From assembly GCA_018335015.1 (NCBI GenBank), contig JAGXKX010000001.1, positions 1 to 54,027 of the forward strand: a DNA stretch of 54,027 bases. The letters run 5' to 3'. The notes under the pieces are model-generated. The model searched no databases. It was not told the origin of the DNA and saw only the letters and a list, made by a program, of their open reading frames with translations. This stretch comes from Candidatus Bipolaricaulota bacterium (GTDB taxonomy: Bacteria > Bipolaricaulota > Bipolaricaulia > M55B111). A program made the position numbers and the translations under genes. Of this stretch, positions 28,076 to 37,449 are shown in pieces (position 1 is the stretch's first letter; each line of letters opens with the position of its first letter).

Positions 28076-28708
28076 ATGACACCAGGCAGGCAGTACTCAA
28101 GTCTAGGCAAGTTATTCGACGACCTTGCTGAAAACGAAGGTGCTACGGTTAACTACGACCACGGGGAAACAATTTACAAGGAAGGTGAGCCGGACAATAA
28201 GGTCTACCGGATAAAATCTGGAGGGGTTTCTCAGTCCCAGAGGATACCGAACGGCAATTTGCTTACCTATCAAATACTTCTACCTGATGACATTTTCTCC
28301 ACTTATCATTTATCATCCAGCGTAGTAAACCAGCCCTGCACGGCGAAATCGCTGGTTGACTCCACGCTCCAGGAAGTCCTTCGAGATTCATTCAAAGAAC
28401 AACTATTAAATAATCCAGAGCTCGCACTCCAGGTAATGGACATGATATCGGACGAACTTCAGTCCAGAGACAGGACCCTCGAAAACCAAATATCAATGAC
28501 CGCCAAGGAAAGGATATACTCTATCTTAAACAAAGTTGCACCGCTCGGCGAAAAGAAGGGGGACCGGCGAATTATTAGGTTTCTAACCCGTAAGGAACTT
28601 GCCGAAATGGCTGGAATGACCGAAGAAACTGTAACGAGAAGTCTCGGAGAGCTCGAGAAAGAGGGGCTACTAAAGAAAAATCGTGGCGAAGTTGTTTTGC
28701 TTCCATAA
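28076..28708 (+). CDS. Crp/Fnr family transcriptional regulator
   Basis: 210 aa; cNMP-like N-terminus and C-terminal HTH FLTRKELAEMAGMTEETVTRSLGELEKEGLL. Confidence 0.9.
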   Translation: MTPGRQYSSLGKLFDDLAENEGATVNYDHGETIYKEGEPDNKVYRIKSGGVSQSQRIPNGNLLTYQILLPDDIFSTYHLSSSVVNQPCTAKSLVDSTLQEVLRDSFKEQLLNNPELALQVMDMISDELQSRDRTLENQISMTAKERIYSILNKVAPLGEKKGDRRIIRFLTRKELAEMAGMTEETVTRSLGELEKEGLLKKNRGEVVLLP

Positions 28709-28770
28709 GCTATTATTTTCTTTATTCAAAAGAGAAGTTTAAGTACTCCGGTAAAAACCTCTCAGAAACT

Positions 28771-28818
28771 TTGACAGTCGCCCGAAAGTAGTATATTATA
28801 AAATTGGTTAACCAATTT
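28771..28818 (+). promoter_or_regulatory. sigma70 promoter TTGACA-N17-TATTAT with perfect palindromic operator AAATTGGTTAACCAATTT (28801-28818)
   Basis: -35 at 28771-28776, -10 at 28794-28799, 18-bp perfect palindrome over the predicted +1; upstream of the GntR/FadR gene and betaine operon. Confidence 0.85.
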
Positions 28819-28837
28819 ACCGAATTGGGGTGGCTCG

Positions 28838-29560
28838 ATGGGGTTCGAAAAAGTAGAAGAAGAAAAAAAGGTATTCATAAAAGTCTCCGAGCAGATTCTC
28901 CGGTCTATAATAGAGGGTAATTACGAGATCGGGGATAGACTCCCCCCGGAACGAGAACTTTCCAAGCAAATGGGGGTCAGCAGGAATTCCATCCGCGAGG
29001 CTCTCGGAACGTTACAGGCGTTAAACATAGTTAGCTCTCACGCTGGATCGGGCACTTACATAGAAAATTTGCCGGACTCCAAAGAGTTAGAAGCTTTAAT
29101 CCTACCCGTTATCGAGGAAGGCGAAAACCCCACGGTGGTCTTTGAAGCGAGAAAGGTCTTCGAACCGGGCGTGATAGAACAGGCCATACATTCCCTTGAA
29201 GATAGGGATTTTGGTGTATTAAGGCAAATTCTAACCGACATGGAGAACCTGCTGGATTCGGGCAACTACGAAGAGGCCTACGAGGTAAACGCGAGATTCC
29301 ACCTGTATATTGCTAACGCGGTCGAAAACCCTATTGTAAGAAACAGCATGAGTAGCCTCTGGAAACAAACGCACAACGAACTTTTACGGGAGGCGGTCGC
29401 TAACTACTGGAAAGATAATAAAGAAAAAGCAAATGAACTCCACTGGCAGCTCCTGGACGCGATGGAAAGAAAGGACGTCAAGGCTTCAAAGAAAATAGTT
29501 CGTCAGCACTACGAGGGACCGAGAAAATTTTTTCTGAACAATTACGACGGAGACGAATAA
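28838..29560 (+). CDS. GntR family (FadR subfamily) transcriptional regulator
   Basis: 240 aa; SEQILRSIIEGNYEIGDRLPPERELSKQMGVSRNSIREALGTLQALNIV plus FCD domain. Confidence 0.94.
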   Translation: MGFEKVEEEKKVFIKVSEQILRSIIEGNYEIGDRLPPERELSKQMGVSRNSIREALGTLQALNIVSSHAGSGTYIENLPDSKELEALILPVIEEGENPTVVFEARKVFEPGVIEQAIHSLEDRDFGVLRQILTDMENLLDSGNYEEAYEVNARFHLYIANAVENPIVRNSMSSLWKQTHNELLREAVANYWKDNKEKANELHWQLLDAMERKDVKASKKIVRQHYEGPRKFFLNNYDGDE

Positions 29561-29609
29561 AGTGCTTTAGTTCAAACTGGGGATCAGTATTCAAAGATGT
29601 GTGTAGGGG

Positions 29610-30275
29610 GTGGAAATGGAAGTTTGGCAGTATATTAACAGTCACTGGGTCACAATCGGTAGTTGGACGATGGATCACCTCTGGTTAATTCTCGTTTCTA
29701 ATTCTTTCGCAGTTTTCATCGGTGTTTCGCTTGGCATATTTATCTCCGGAAAAGGCAGGGAAGAAGTCGCGGACACGGTTCTTTACCTGGCGGGCATTAT
29801 GATGACCATCCCGAGTCTGGCCCTCTTCGGCCTGCTCATGCCTCTACTTTCAGCATTGAACCTACCTTCGCTCGGGTTCCTACCCGCCGTTATCGCTTTA
29901 ATACTGTACGGACAATTACCCATCCTGAGGAATACTTACACAGCGATCAGGGAGGTGGATCCTGCCATGATAGAAGCTGGAAGAGGAATGGGTATGACGT
30001 CCAGACAGATACTTCTTAAAATCAAACTTCCCCTGGCAGTTCCAGTTATAATGGCCGGTCTCCGAAACGCGGTCGTTATAAACATCGGCATAGCGACTAT
30101 TGCTGTCTTTATCGGTGCAAGGGGGCTAGGAGTACCAATCTTTCGAGGTCTAAGAACGTCCCGAACGGACATGATAATAACCGGGGCGGTTTTCGTTTCG
30201 GTGCTGGCTTTGTTGGTTGACGGTTTGTTGGCCCTGGCAGAGAGAAAATTTACACCAGAAGGGTTGAAAAAATGA
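29610..30275 (+). CDS. glycine betaine/quaternary amine ABC transporter permease (OpuCB/YehW-like)
   Basis: 221 aa; GIMMTIPSLALFGLLMPLL...RNTYTAIREVDPAMIEAGRGMGMTSRQILLKIKLPLAVPVIMAGLR. Confidence 0.93.
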   Translation: MEMEVWQYINSHWVTIGSWTMDHLWLILVSNSFAVFIGVSLGIFISGKGREEVADTVLYLAGIMMTIPSLALFGLLMPLLSALNLPSLGFLPAVIALILYGQLPILRNTYTAIREVDPAMIEAGRGMGMTSRQILLKIKLPLAVPVIMAGLRNAVVINIGIATIAVFIGARGLGVPIFRGLRTSRTDMIITGAVFVSVLALLVDGLLALAERKFTPEGLKK

Positions 30276-31411
30276 TAAAACTAGAGAACGTAAAGAAAGT
30301 CTATCCGGACGGCACGGAAGCGGTAAAAGGCATAACCTTCGAAATAAATGAAGGGGAACTGTGTGTCCTGCTCGGTCCTTCGGGCTGCGGTAAGACCACG
30401 ACGATGAAGATGATCAATCGACTTATCCCGATCACCGAGGGCCACATCTATATCGACGGTACCGACAACCGGGAAATGGACGAGAACGAGCTAAGGCGCG
30501 AAATGGGTTACGCCATCCAGGAGATAGGCCTTTTCCCTCACATGACGGTCAGGGAGAACATAGCCACGGTGCCAACTCTGAAAAACTGGTCGGACGATGA
30601 AAAGGAAGAGAGGGCCAGAAACCTCCTTAACTTAATGGGAATGGACCCGGACGAATTCATCGACAAGTACCCTACTGAGCTTTCCGGCGGCCAGAGACAG
30701 CGAGTTGGGGTTGCCAGATCACTTGGAGCTGATCCCCCGATAATGCTCATGGACGAACCGTTCGGCGCGATTGACCCGATAACCAGAGACAGACTTCAGG
30801 ACGAATTTTTGAAGATTCAAAACGAGATACAGAAGACCATCGTCTTCGTCACCCACGACATCAACGAGGCAATAAAGATGGGCGACAAAGTGGCGCTACT
30901 CAAAGAGGGAGAGTTAATTCAATACTCCCAACCGGCGGAACTACTCGCGGCCCCCAAGAACAGGTTTGTCCGGGACTTCGTAGGAAGCGATAGGACCCTG
31001 AAGAGCCTTCGGTTAATGAAAGTCGATGAAGCCATGAAGGAATCACCAAGGGTTGTAAAAGAGGACCAGGATCTCGAATCCGTAGGCCAAATAATGAGGG
31101 AAGAAGGAGTCAATTACCTGATAGTCGTCGAGAACGGCAACAAGTTAAAGGGCTGGATCAACCGAGAAGACGTCGAGGAAGCAGGCCAGGGAAGGGTGGC
31201 CGACGCTATGGTTCGGGACACGGAAGCGGCAGAAACAGGGACGAGTCTGGCCAACGCCCTGACTGTAATGCTCGAACGCGATGTAGCGAACTTACCGGTA
31301 GTCGATGGTGACAACAATTTGAAGGGGCTGTTGACCTTCAACGACCTGCAGAGCTTAATCGGTGAAACATATACCGAAAGCGGTGGAAAACACCCTGAGG
31401 TATCAAAATGA
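30272..31411 (+). CDS. glycine betaine/quaternary amine ABC transporter ATP-binding protein with CBS domains (OpuCA-like)
   Basis: 379 aa; GPSGCGKTTTMKMINRLI, LSGGQRQRVGVARSLGADPPIMLMDEPFGAIDPITRD; C-terminal tandem CBS. Confidence 0.95.
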   Translation: MIKLENVKKVYPDGTEAVKGITFEINEGELCVLLGPSGCGKTTTMKMINRLIPITEGHIYIDGTDNREMDENELRREMGYAIQEIGLFPHMTVRENIATVPTLKNWSDDEKEERARNLLNLMGMDPDEFIDKYPTELSGGQRQRVGVARSLGADPPIMLMDEPFGAIDPITRDRLQDEFLKIQNEIQKTIVFVTHDINEAIKMGDKVALLKEGELIQYSQPAELLAAPKNRFVRDFVGSDRTLKSLRLMKVDEAMKESPRVVKEDQDLESVGQIMREEGVNYLIVVENGNKLKGWINREDVEEAGQGRVADAMVRDTEAAETGTSLANALTVMLERDVANLPVVDGDNNLKGLLTFNDLQSLIGETYTESGGKHPEVSK

Positions 31412-32124
31412 GACGAAGAATTGTTCTAGTAATTCTCCTGAGTATCTTCATAGGCGTGACAATATGGATTACGGAGATGGGAAGCCTGAAGTACATGGAA
31501 CCGAAAACTTACACCGATATAGGAAGACAGGCGTGGAACCACCTAAAGATGGTCGGTATAGCGGAGTTGCTCGCGATTGGCGTGGGAGTCCCCCTTGGGA
31601 TATTCGTGACCAGACCGGGGATGAAGAAGTTTGCCACCCCGATAGTCGGGACCGCGAATGTCGGGCAAACAATACCAAGCCTGGCAGTTATTGCCATAAT
31701 GGCGCCGATACTGGGTTACGGCTTTAACTCGGCGATAATCGCCTTGTTTGTTTACTCCCTCCTCCCCGTGCTTAGGAACTCTTACGCCGGGATAAACGAT
31801 ATCGATCCGGCAATAATCGAATCCGCCAAAGGCATGGGAATGTCCCGAACCCAAATCGCTTTGAGAATAGAATTACCCCTCGCCCGACCGGTGATAATGG
31901 CCGGTATAAGAACTTCAACCGTGATATGTGTAGGGACCGCCACTCTTGCGGTACTCGTCGGGGGAGAGGGTTTAGGAAAAATAATTCTAACTGGTCTCTA
32001 CACGCAGATTCCGCTACTGATAGTCCAGGGTGCTGCCCCGACTGCCGCTCTAGCGGTTATTCTTGATACTTTACTCGGTGGATTTGAGGCGGCAATGACA
32101 CCCAGAGGACTGAAGAAAGGATAA
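31408..32124 (+). CDS. glycine betaine/quaternary amine ABC transporter permease (second)
   Basis: 238 aa; VGTANVGQTIPSLAVIAIMAPILGYG...RNSYAGINDIDPAIIESAKGMGMSRTQIALRIELPLARPVIMAGIR. Confidence 0.93.
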   Translation: MRRRIVLVILLSIFIGVTIWITEMGSLKYMEPKTYTDIGRQAWNHLKMVGIAELLAIGVGVPLGIFVTRPGMKKFATPIVGTANVGQTIPSLAVIAIMAPILGYGFNSAIIALFVYSLLPVLRNSYAGINDIDPAIIESAKGMGMSRTQIALRIELPLARPVIMAGIRTSTVICVGTATLAVLVGGEGLGKIILTGLYTQIPLLIVQGAAPTAALAVILDTLLGGFEAAMTPRGLKKG

Positions 32125-32214
32125 ATCAAACTACTACAACGGGAGGTGACAGGGTTAGTTAAGAAAACATTTTGACCAAAGTCAATTCAACTCTCCAAAT
32201 AAGGGGGTTTTATT

Positions 32215-33165
32215 ATGAAGAAGCTTTCAGTATTCGTGCTGGTGACACTCTTTCTGGTGGGTACGTGCCTCGGGGCAATCGCCGCGAACAAAAAAGTGGT
32301 AGTCGGAAATAAGAACTTTACGGAACAATACGTAATAGGGCAGTTAATGAAACAGGTTCTGGAGGAACACGGTTTCAACGTTCAATTGAAGGCAGACTTA
32401 ACCTCGATGACGATGAGGAAGGCACTGGAAAACGGCAGTATTGATATCTGCGCCGAATATACTGGTACGGCCTGGATGACCCACCTGGGTTATCCCTATA
32501 ACCCTGCCATCGGCCATGAAGCGCTACACGCTGCCGTAAAAGCGATTGACAAGACGGACAACAACCTGGTCTGGCTGGACCCCATCTGGAACCACAATAG
32601 CTACGCGCTCGCGGTGTGGCCCGAATTTGCAGAAGAACACGACCTCGAGACCATGTCCGACCTGGCGGAACTTTATCGGGAAAACGACGGAAAAGTAAGT
32701 ACGTTTATTGACTTCGAGTACTCCCAAAGACCTGACGGTCTTCCCGCATTAGAAGAAACCTACAATTTCGAAATAGCGGATAGCCACCTGAAAACCGGAG
32801 CTCCTGGAGCTTCCGTGAACGCTCTCGAGAACAGACAAGTCGACGTCGGTATGGTTTTTGCCACGGATTCCCCGATTGCGGAGAACGATTGGGTCGTGCT
32901 CCAGGACGACAAGCGATTCTACCCGCCTTATGACTTAACTCCGGTCGTCCGAAGCAAAGTCCTGGAGGAATACCCTGAGATCGAGGAGATACTCGACGAA
33001 CTCGTTGCCACCTTCCCCGGTGGAGGTGAAGACTGGACCTCCGAACGGATGATGGAAAGTCAGAAGGCCTGGTCGGCACTGAACGGCATGGTCGATATAG
33101 AGAAGATGGATGCTGACGAAGCAGCCCACGAGTACCTGGTAGAACACGGTTTGATAGAGGGTTAA
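32215..33165 (+). CDS. glycine betaine/quaternary amine-binding protein (OpuAC/OsmF-like)
   Basis: 316 aa; signal peptide then KKVVVGNKNFTEQYVIGQLMKQVLEEHGFNVQLK...EYTGTAW. Confidence 0.93.
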   Translation: MKKLSVFVLVTLFLVGTCLGAIAANKKVVVGNKNFTEQYVIGQLMKQVLEEHGFNVQLKADLTSMTMRKALENGSIDICAEYTGTAWMTHLGYPYNPAIGHEALHAAVKAIDKTDNNLVWLDPIWNHNSYALAVWPEFAEEHDLETMSDLAELYRENDGKVSTFIDFEYSQRPDGLPALEETYNFEIADSHLKTGAPGASVNALENRQVDVGMVFATDSPIAENDWVVLQDDKRFYPPYDLTPVVRSKVLEEYPEIEEILDELVATFPGGGEDWTSERMMESQKAWSALNGMVDIEKMDADEAAHEYLVEHGLIEG

Positions 33166-33190
33166 TAAAATTTCGACGAAAATTCGCGAG

Positions 33191-33222
33191 AAAGGGGCCG
33201 GATAGTTTCTGGCCCCTTTTTA
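33191..33222 (+). terminator. rho-independent terminator aaaggggcc...ggccccttttta
   Basis: GC-rich stem plus T-tract between the substrate-binding protein and Fe-ADH. Confidence 0.85.
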
Positions 33223-33254
33223 ATCGTTTCAAACTCTTTAAAGGGGCAGGATAT

Positions 33255-34388
33255 ATGAACCGGAAAGAAGACTACTTCGATTTTATACTCCCCACCAAAG
33301 TGAAGTTCGGTCCGGGATTAAGGAACCATGTTGTAAAAGAAATCGTTAGCCGGGATTTTCAGCGTGTAGGGATAGTGACAACCGAAGATATCCTGGAACT
33401 GGGGTTACCCGAGGGAATAACCGAGGAATTAAAATCAAAGGGTAGGGTGATTGAGGTCTTTTCAAACGTAACCAGCAACCCTCATCTATCCACTATTTCC
33501 GAGGGGTACGAAGCCTTTCGTGGTTTTCAACCCGACTGCTTGATCGGCCTTGGCGGAGGAAGTGCTATTGACGCGACAAAAGCTATAAGTCTGTGCCTTG
33601 CAAATGACGAACCGGACATCGTCCAGCTGGACCGACGGGACGAGCGCCCAAAACCATGCGTCCCATTTTTTGCCGTTCCGACAACCTCCGGTACCGGAAG
33701 CGAAGTCGATTACTGGGCGGTGATTTCCGACTCAAGGTCGAACAGAAAACTATCGATAGGGTCACCGGAAATGGCCCCATTAACCGCTGTAATAGATCCC
33801 GAGCTCACCCTGACACTACCACCCGAACTCACGTTTTTTACGGGAATCGACGCTTTTTCCCACGCCCTGGAGGCCTACTTTTCTTCAGCAAGCAACGAGC
33901 TCTCGGACACGCTTTCTATTAAGGCCATGGAGCTCGTCTTCAGGTCGCTTGAAACGGCCGTCGAAAACGGGGAAGACTTATCCGCCAGAGGTGATCTGTC
34001 TCTGGCAAGCACATTAGGGGGAGCTTCAATGCAACACGTAGGGCTTGGGTTGATACACGCAATGTCCCATCAGGTAAGCGGCTTTTACGATACCAATCAC
34101 GGGTTGGCCAATGCCAGACTGACGCTTCCCGTACTAAATTTCAACCAGGCCGAGGTCCCCGAAAGGTTTGAGAAGCTCGAACGGCAACTGGGGGGAAATC
34201 TCCGGGGTAAAATAGAAAGAATCTTTGAAATCCTTGATCTATCGCAATACCGGGTGACGATAAAGGAAGGGGACCTGGACGAGATGGTGGACAGAGCCAT
34301 TACAAATGTAAACGCGGAGACGAACCCTCGCCAGCCTGTCCGGAGCGAAATCGAAAAACTCTACAGAGAGAGTTTTATTGTCGAGTGA
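33255..34388 (+). CDS. iron-containing alcohol dehydrogenase
   Basis: 377 aa; GLGGGSAIDATKA, PTTSGTGSEV, GIDAFSHALEAYFS, LIHAMSHQVSGFYDTNHG. Confidence 0.94.
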   Translation: MNRKEDYFDFILPTKVKFGPGLRNHVVKEIVSRDFQRVGIVTTEDILELGLPEGITEELKSKGRVIEVFSNVTSNPHLSTISEGYEAFRGFQPDCLIGLGGGSAIDATKAISLCLANDEPDIVQLDRRDERPKPCVPFFAVPTTSGTGSEVDYWAVISDSRSNRKLSIGSPEMAPLTAVIDPELTLTLPPELTFFTGIDAFSHALEAYFSSASNELSDTLSIKAMELVFRSLETAVENGEDLSARGDLSLASTLGGASMQHVGLGLIHAMSHQVSGFYDTNHGLANARLTLPVLNFNQAEVPERFEKLERQLGGNLRGKIERIFEILDLSQYRVTIKEGDLDEMVDRAITNVNAETNPRQPVRSEIEKLYRESFIVE

Positions 34389-34473
34389 AGCTGGGCCAAA
34401 GTTCTTAAGCCGGTGACGGGCAAGCAAGAACCTGTTCCTGAAATATTTGACGATCCGCCGAGGGAGGTACAGC

Positions 34474-35919
34474 ATGATCAAGGGTGACGAAGGCTCTTTT
34501 GACCGACTGAGAGAAAAGCTCGACGAATCTGGAGTTGAGTTCATAGACGTCAAAGCTGTCGACCCAATTGGCAGGTGGCGTCATATTACAATCCCGAAGT
34601 CCAGCTTCACCAGGGAGTTGGTATCGCGAGGGATTGGATTTGACAGCTCTTCTTACGGATATAGCTCGGTTGAAAACAGCGACATGCTTCTGGCGCCCGA
34701 TCTGGAGACCGCAAAGCTTGAACCCACTGAGGAGGGGGAAGTACTTAGCTTAATCGGGGACATTTACCAGATTGACGAGGAAGGTAATAGAAGAAGATTC
34801 CCCCGTGACCCCAGGAGAACTATCGTTCGAGCGAGAAACTATTTAAGAGAAACCCAAATCGCCGACGACTTTTTGGTAAGTCCGGAATTCGAGTTCTACC
34901 TGTTCAACGACGCCCGGTTTTATTACGGAACTTCTCGTGGTGGGTTCGAGGTAGATTCCGTGGAATTGTCCAACCGAAAAAAGTCCGAGACTGACGAAGA
35001 ACCACATCATCCCTTGCCAAACACTGGCGGGTATCACGCTCCCCGCCCCGGTGACGACGGCATTGAATTGAGAAACAGGATGGTTGCCTTTCTGGAGCGA
35101 GAGGGGATTCCCGTAAAGTATCACCACCACGAGGTCGGTGGGGCTGGCGAATCGGAGATAGAAGTGGGTTTTGACGACCTCCTGACCGCCAGCGACAATA
35201 CACTTTACATAAAACATATAGTTCGAATAATGGCGAAACTTTCTGGCATGTCGGCCACTTTTATGCCCAAGCCGGTAAACGACTTTCCCGGCAACGGAAT
35301 GCACTTACACCAGTACATGGTAAAAGACGGCGAGAACCTGTTTTCAGGCGACAAGTACGGCGGTTTGAGCGAACTAGCCCTACATTTCATCGGCGGTCTA
35401 TTGGAACACGGAAGGAGTATTATGGGTTTAACCAACCCTACTACAAACTCCTATAAAAGGCTAATACCAGGTCACGAAGCTCCAGTTGATCTGGTTTTCG
35501 CCCGGTCAAATAGAAGCGCGGCTGTAAGAATTCCGGGCTACGTTCAGTCCGGGGACAGGAGAAGGGTCGAGCTCCGGACGCTCGATGCCACCTGCAACCC
35601 TTATCTTGCTTACTCGGCTATTCTTATGGCCGGTCTGGACGGGATAGAAAGGGAACTGGACCCGCAAGACCTGGGGTACGGCCCGATAGAGAAAAACATC
35701 TACGATCTACCGGAAAAGGAGAAAAAAAGAATCAAACAGGCTCCGGAGTCGTTGAGCGCGTCTCTCAATGCACTGGAGAAAGACCATGGGTACCTGCTAA
35801 AAGGAAATGTGTTTGAGGAGTCACAGATAAAAAACTGGTTAAGAATCAAGCGGAATGAGGGAAGTTTGTTCGACGACAAACCCCACCCGTTTGAATTCAT
35901 GCTCTATTACGATCTATAA
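34474..35919 (+). CDS. glutamine synthetase-like protein (GS-I fold; possible gamma-glutamyl-amide synthetase)
   Basis: Start refined to ATG 34474; SPEFEFYLF, EVGGAGESEIEVGFD, NGMHLHQYM, NRSAAVRIPGY, RRRVELRTLDATCNPYLAYSAILMAGLDGI. Confidence 0.88.
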   Translation: MIKGDEGSFDRLREKLDESGVEFIDVKAVDPIGRWRHITIPKSSFTRELVSRGIGFDSSSYGYSSVENSDMLLAPDLETAKLEPTEEGEVLSLIGDIYQIDEEGNRRRFPRDPRRTIVRARNYLRETQIADDFLVSPEFEFYLFNDARFYYGTSRGGFEVDSVELSNRKKSETDEEPHHPLPNTGGYHAPRPGDDGIELRNRMVAFLEREGIPVKYHHHEVGGAGESEIEVGFDDLLTASDNTLYIKHIVRIMAKLSGMSATFMPKPVNDFPGNGMHLHQYMVKDGENLFSGDKYGGLSELALHFIGGLLEHGRSIMGLTNPTTNSYKRLIPGHEAPVDLVFARSNRSAAVRIPGYVQSGDRRRVELRTLDATCNPYLAYSAILMAGLDGIERELDPQDLGYGPIEKNIYDLPEKEKKRIKQAPESLSASLNALEKDHGYLLKGNVFEESQIKNWLRIKRNEGSLFDDKPHPFEFMLYYDL

Positions 35920-35945
35920 AACCAGAAAATTTACTGGAGGAAATT

Positions 35946-37397
35946 ATGAACCGAGCGGGATTAGTTGGCGACAAACTTAAATTACTTAACGAAGACGAAG
36001 TAGAATTGATACACGAATCCGCCTTAAAACTTTTGAAAAACCTGGGTGTAAAGGTCGACTCTGAAGAATTTCTTGAAATCCTTGAGGGAAACGGCGCTCG
36101 GGTCAACTACGAGAACGGACGAGCGAAACTGTCTCCTGAACTGGTCCGCGATTACCTCGAAATTGCTCCTTCCAGGATAACTCTGCACGGAAGAAAAAAA
36201 GAATACGATCTTAGCCTCGAGGACAGAAAAGTCCACTACGGGACGGGGGGAGCAGCAGTAAAGATACTGGACCTGAATTCCGAAGAGGTTAGATCATCAA
36301 CCCTCGAAGATCAGGCAAGACTGGCTCGACTTGTCGAAAATCTAGACAACGTTCACTTTTTCCAGGCTCCAGTGGTTCCCACGGACGTACCCGAGGAAGA
36401 TCTGAGCCTCAACAGTGTCTACGCGAGCCTTACCGGAACCCACAAAAACGTCCAGGAATCCGTGACGAGTCCGGAGAAAGTGGATGAAATCGTCGATATG
36501 GGGGCAATAATAGCCGGATCAAGAGAGGAGTTCCTTGCTCGTCCTTTCGTTTCCTTCGTAACTAGCTGGATGGTAAGCCCGTTAAAATTAGATATCGAAA
36601 CCACGAAAGTTCTCAGGAGAATAACCAACTATAAAATCCCGGTTGCCCTGTCAACGGCACCGGTTACCGGCTCTACAGCGCCCGCGACGTTATCCGGGCT
36701 ACTGGTTCAGGTCCACGCCGAAGAGCTATTTGGAATCACCCTGGCTCAAATGTTTTCCGAGGAAACACCCGTTCTTTACGGGCCAGTACCGGCTGCAGCC
36801 AATATGAAGAACATGGCTTACCTGGCGGGAGCTCCGGAGACGGGGATGATGAACGCAGCAACCGTTCAGCTGGCAAATCACATCGACGTCCCGATCTATT
36901 CCGACGCTGGAGAGACGGACTCAAAATTACCCGATACACAGGCAGGAGCGGAAGCCGCGCTTAACCTCCTTCAGGTCGGCCTTGCGGGTGGTAACTATAT
37001 CCACCACGCAGCTGGAATGATGGAGTCGATGCTCTGTGTTGCCGACGAGAAGTTCGTCATCGACAACGATATTATCGGCATGGCCCTTAGAGTTCTCCAG
37101 GGGATAGACGTAGACCAGGATAAGCTTGGCCTGGACGTAATAGAAGAAGTAGGTCCGGGCAATAATTTTCTTACTCAGCCCCACACCGTAAATTACTCTC
37201 GCTCGGACGAATTTTACAAACCCAGCGTCGTTGATCGCGAAGACAGAACTACCTGGGAAAATAACGGGTCAATGGAAACCCGACCCCGCGCCAGGAAACG
37301 TGCAAGAGAGTTGCTGGAAGACGTAGAGGATAACCTTTTGCCGGAAGACGTGGACGAAAAAATCAGGGACAGGTTTAACATTCACTTACCCAAATAA
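35946..37397 (+). CDS. MttB-superfamily (non-pyrrolysine) quaternary amine:corrinoid methyltransferase, paralog 1
   Basis: 483 aa; ESALKLLKNLGVKVDSEEFLEIL, GTGGAAVKILDL, HHAAGMMESMLCVADEKFVIDNDIIGM; uninterrupted by in-frame TAG. Confidence 0.92.
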   Translation: MNRAGLVGDKLKLLNEDEVELIHESALKLLKNLGVKVDSEEFLEILEGNGARVNYENGRAKLSPELVRDYLEIAPSRITLHGRKKEYDLSLEDRKVHYGTGGAAVKILDLNSEEVRSSTLEDQARLARLVENLDNVHFFQAPVVPTDVPEEDLSLNSVYASLTGTHKNVQESVTSPEKVDEIVDMGAIIAGSREEFLARPFVSFVTSWMVSPLKLDIETTKVLRRITNYKIPVALSTAPVTGSTAPATLSGLLVQVHAEELFGITLAQMFSEETPVLYGPVPAAANMKNMAYLAGAPETGMMNAATVQLANHIDVPIYSDAGETDSKLPDTQAGAEAALNLLQVGLAGGNYIHHAAGMMESMLCVADEKFVIDNDIIGMALRVLQGIDVDQDKLGLDVIEEVGPGNNFLTQPHTVNYSRSDEFYKPSVVDREDRTTWENNGSMETRPRARKRARELLEDVEDNLLPEDVDEKIRDRFNIHLPK

Positions 37398-37449
37398 CGA
37401 ATGAAAACGCTGTCTAAATATCGTAACAGGACAACAGAGGTGATTTACT

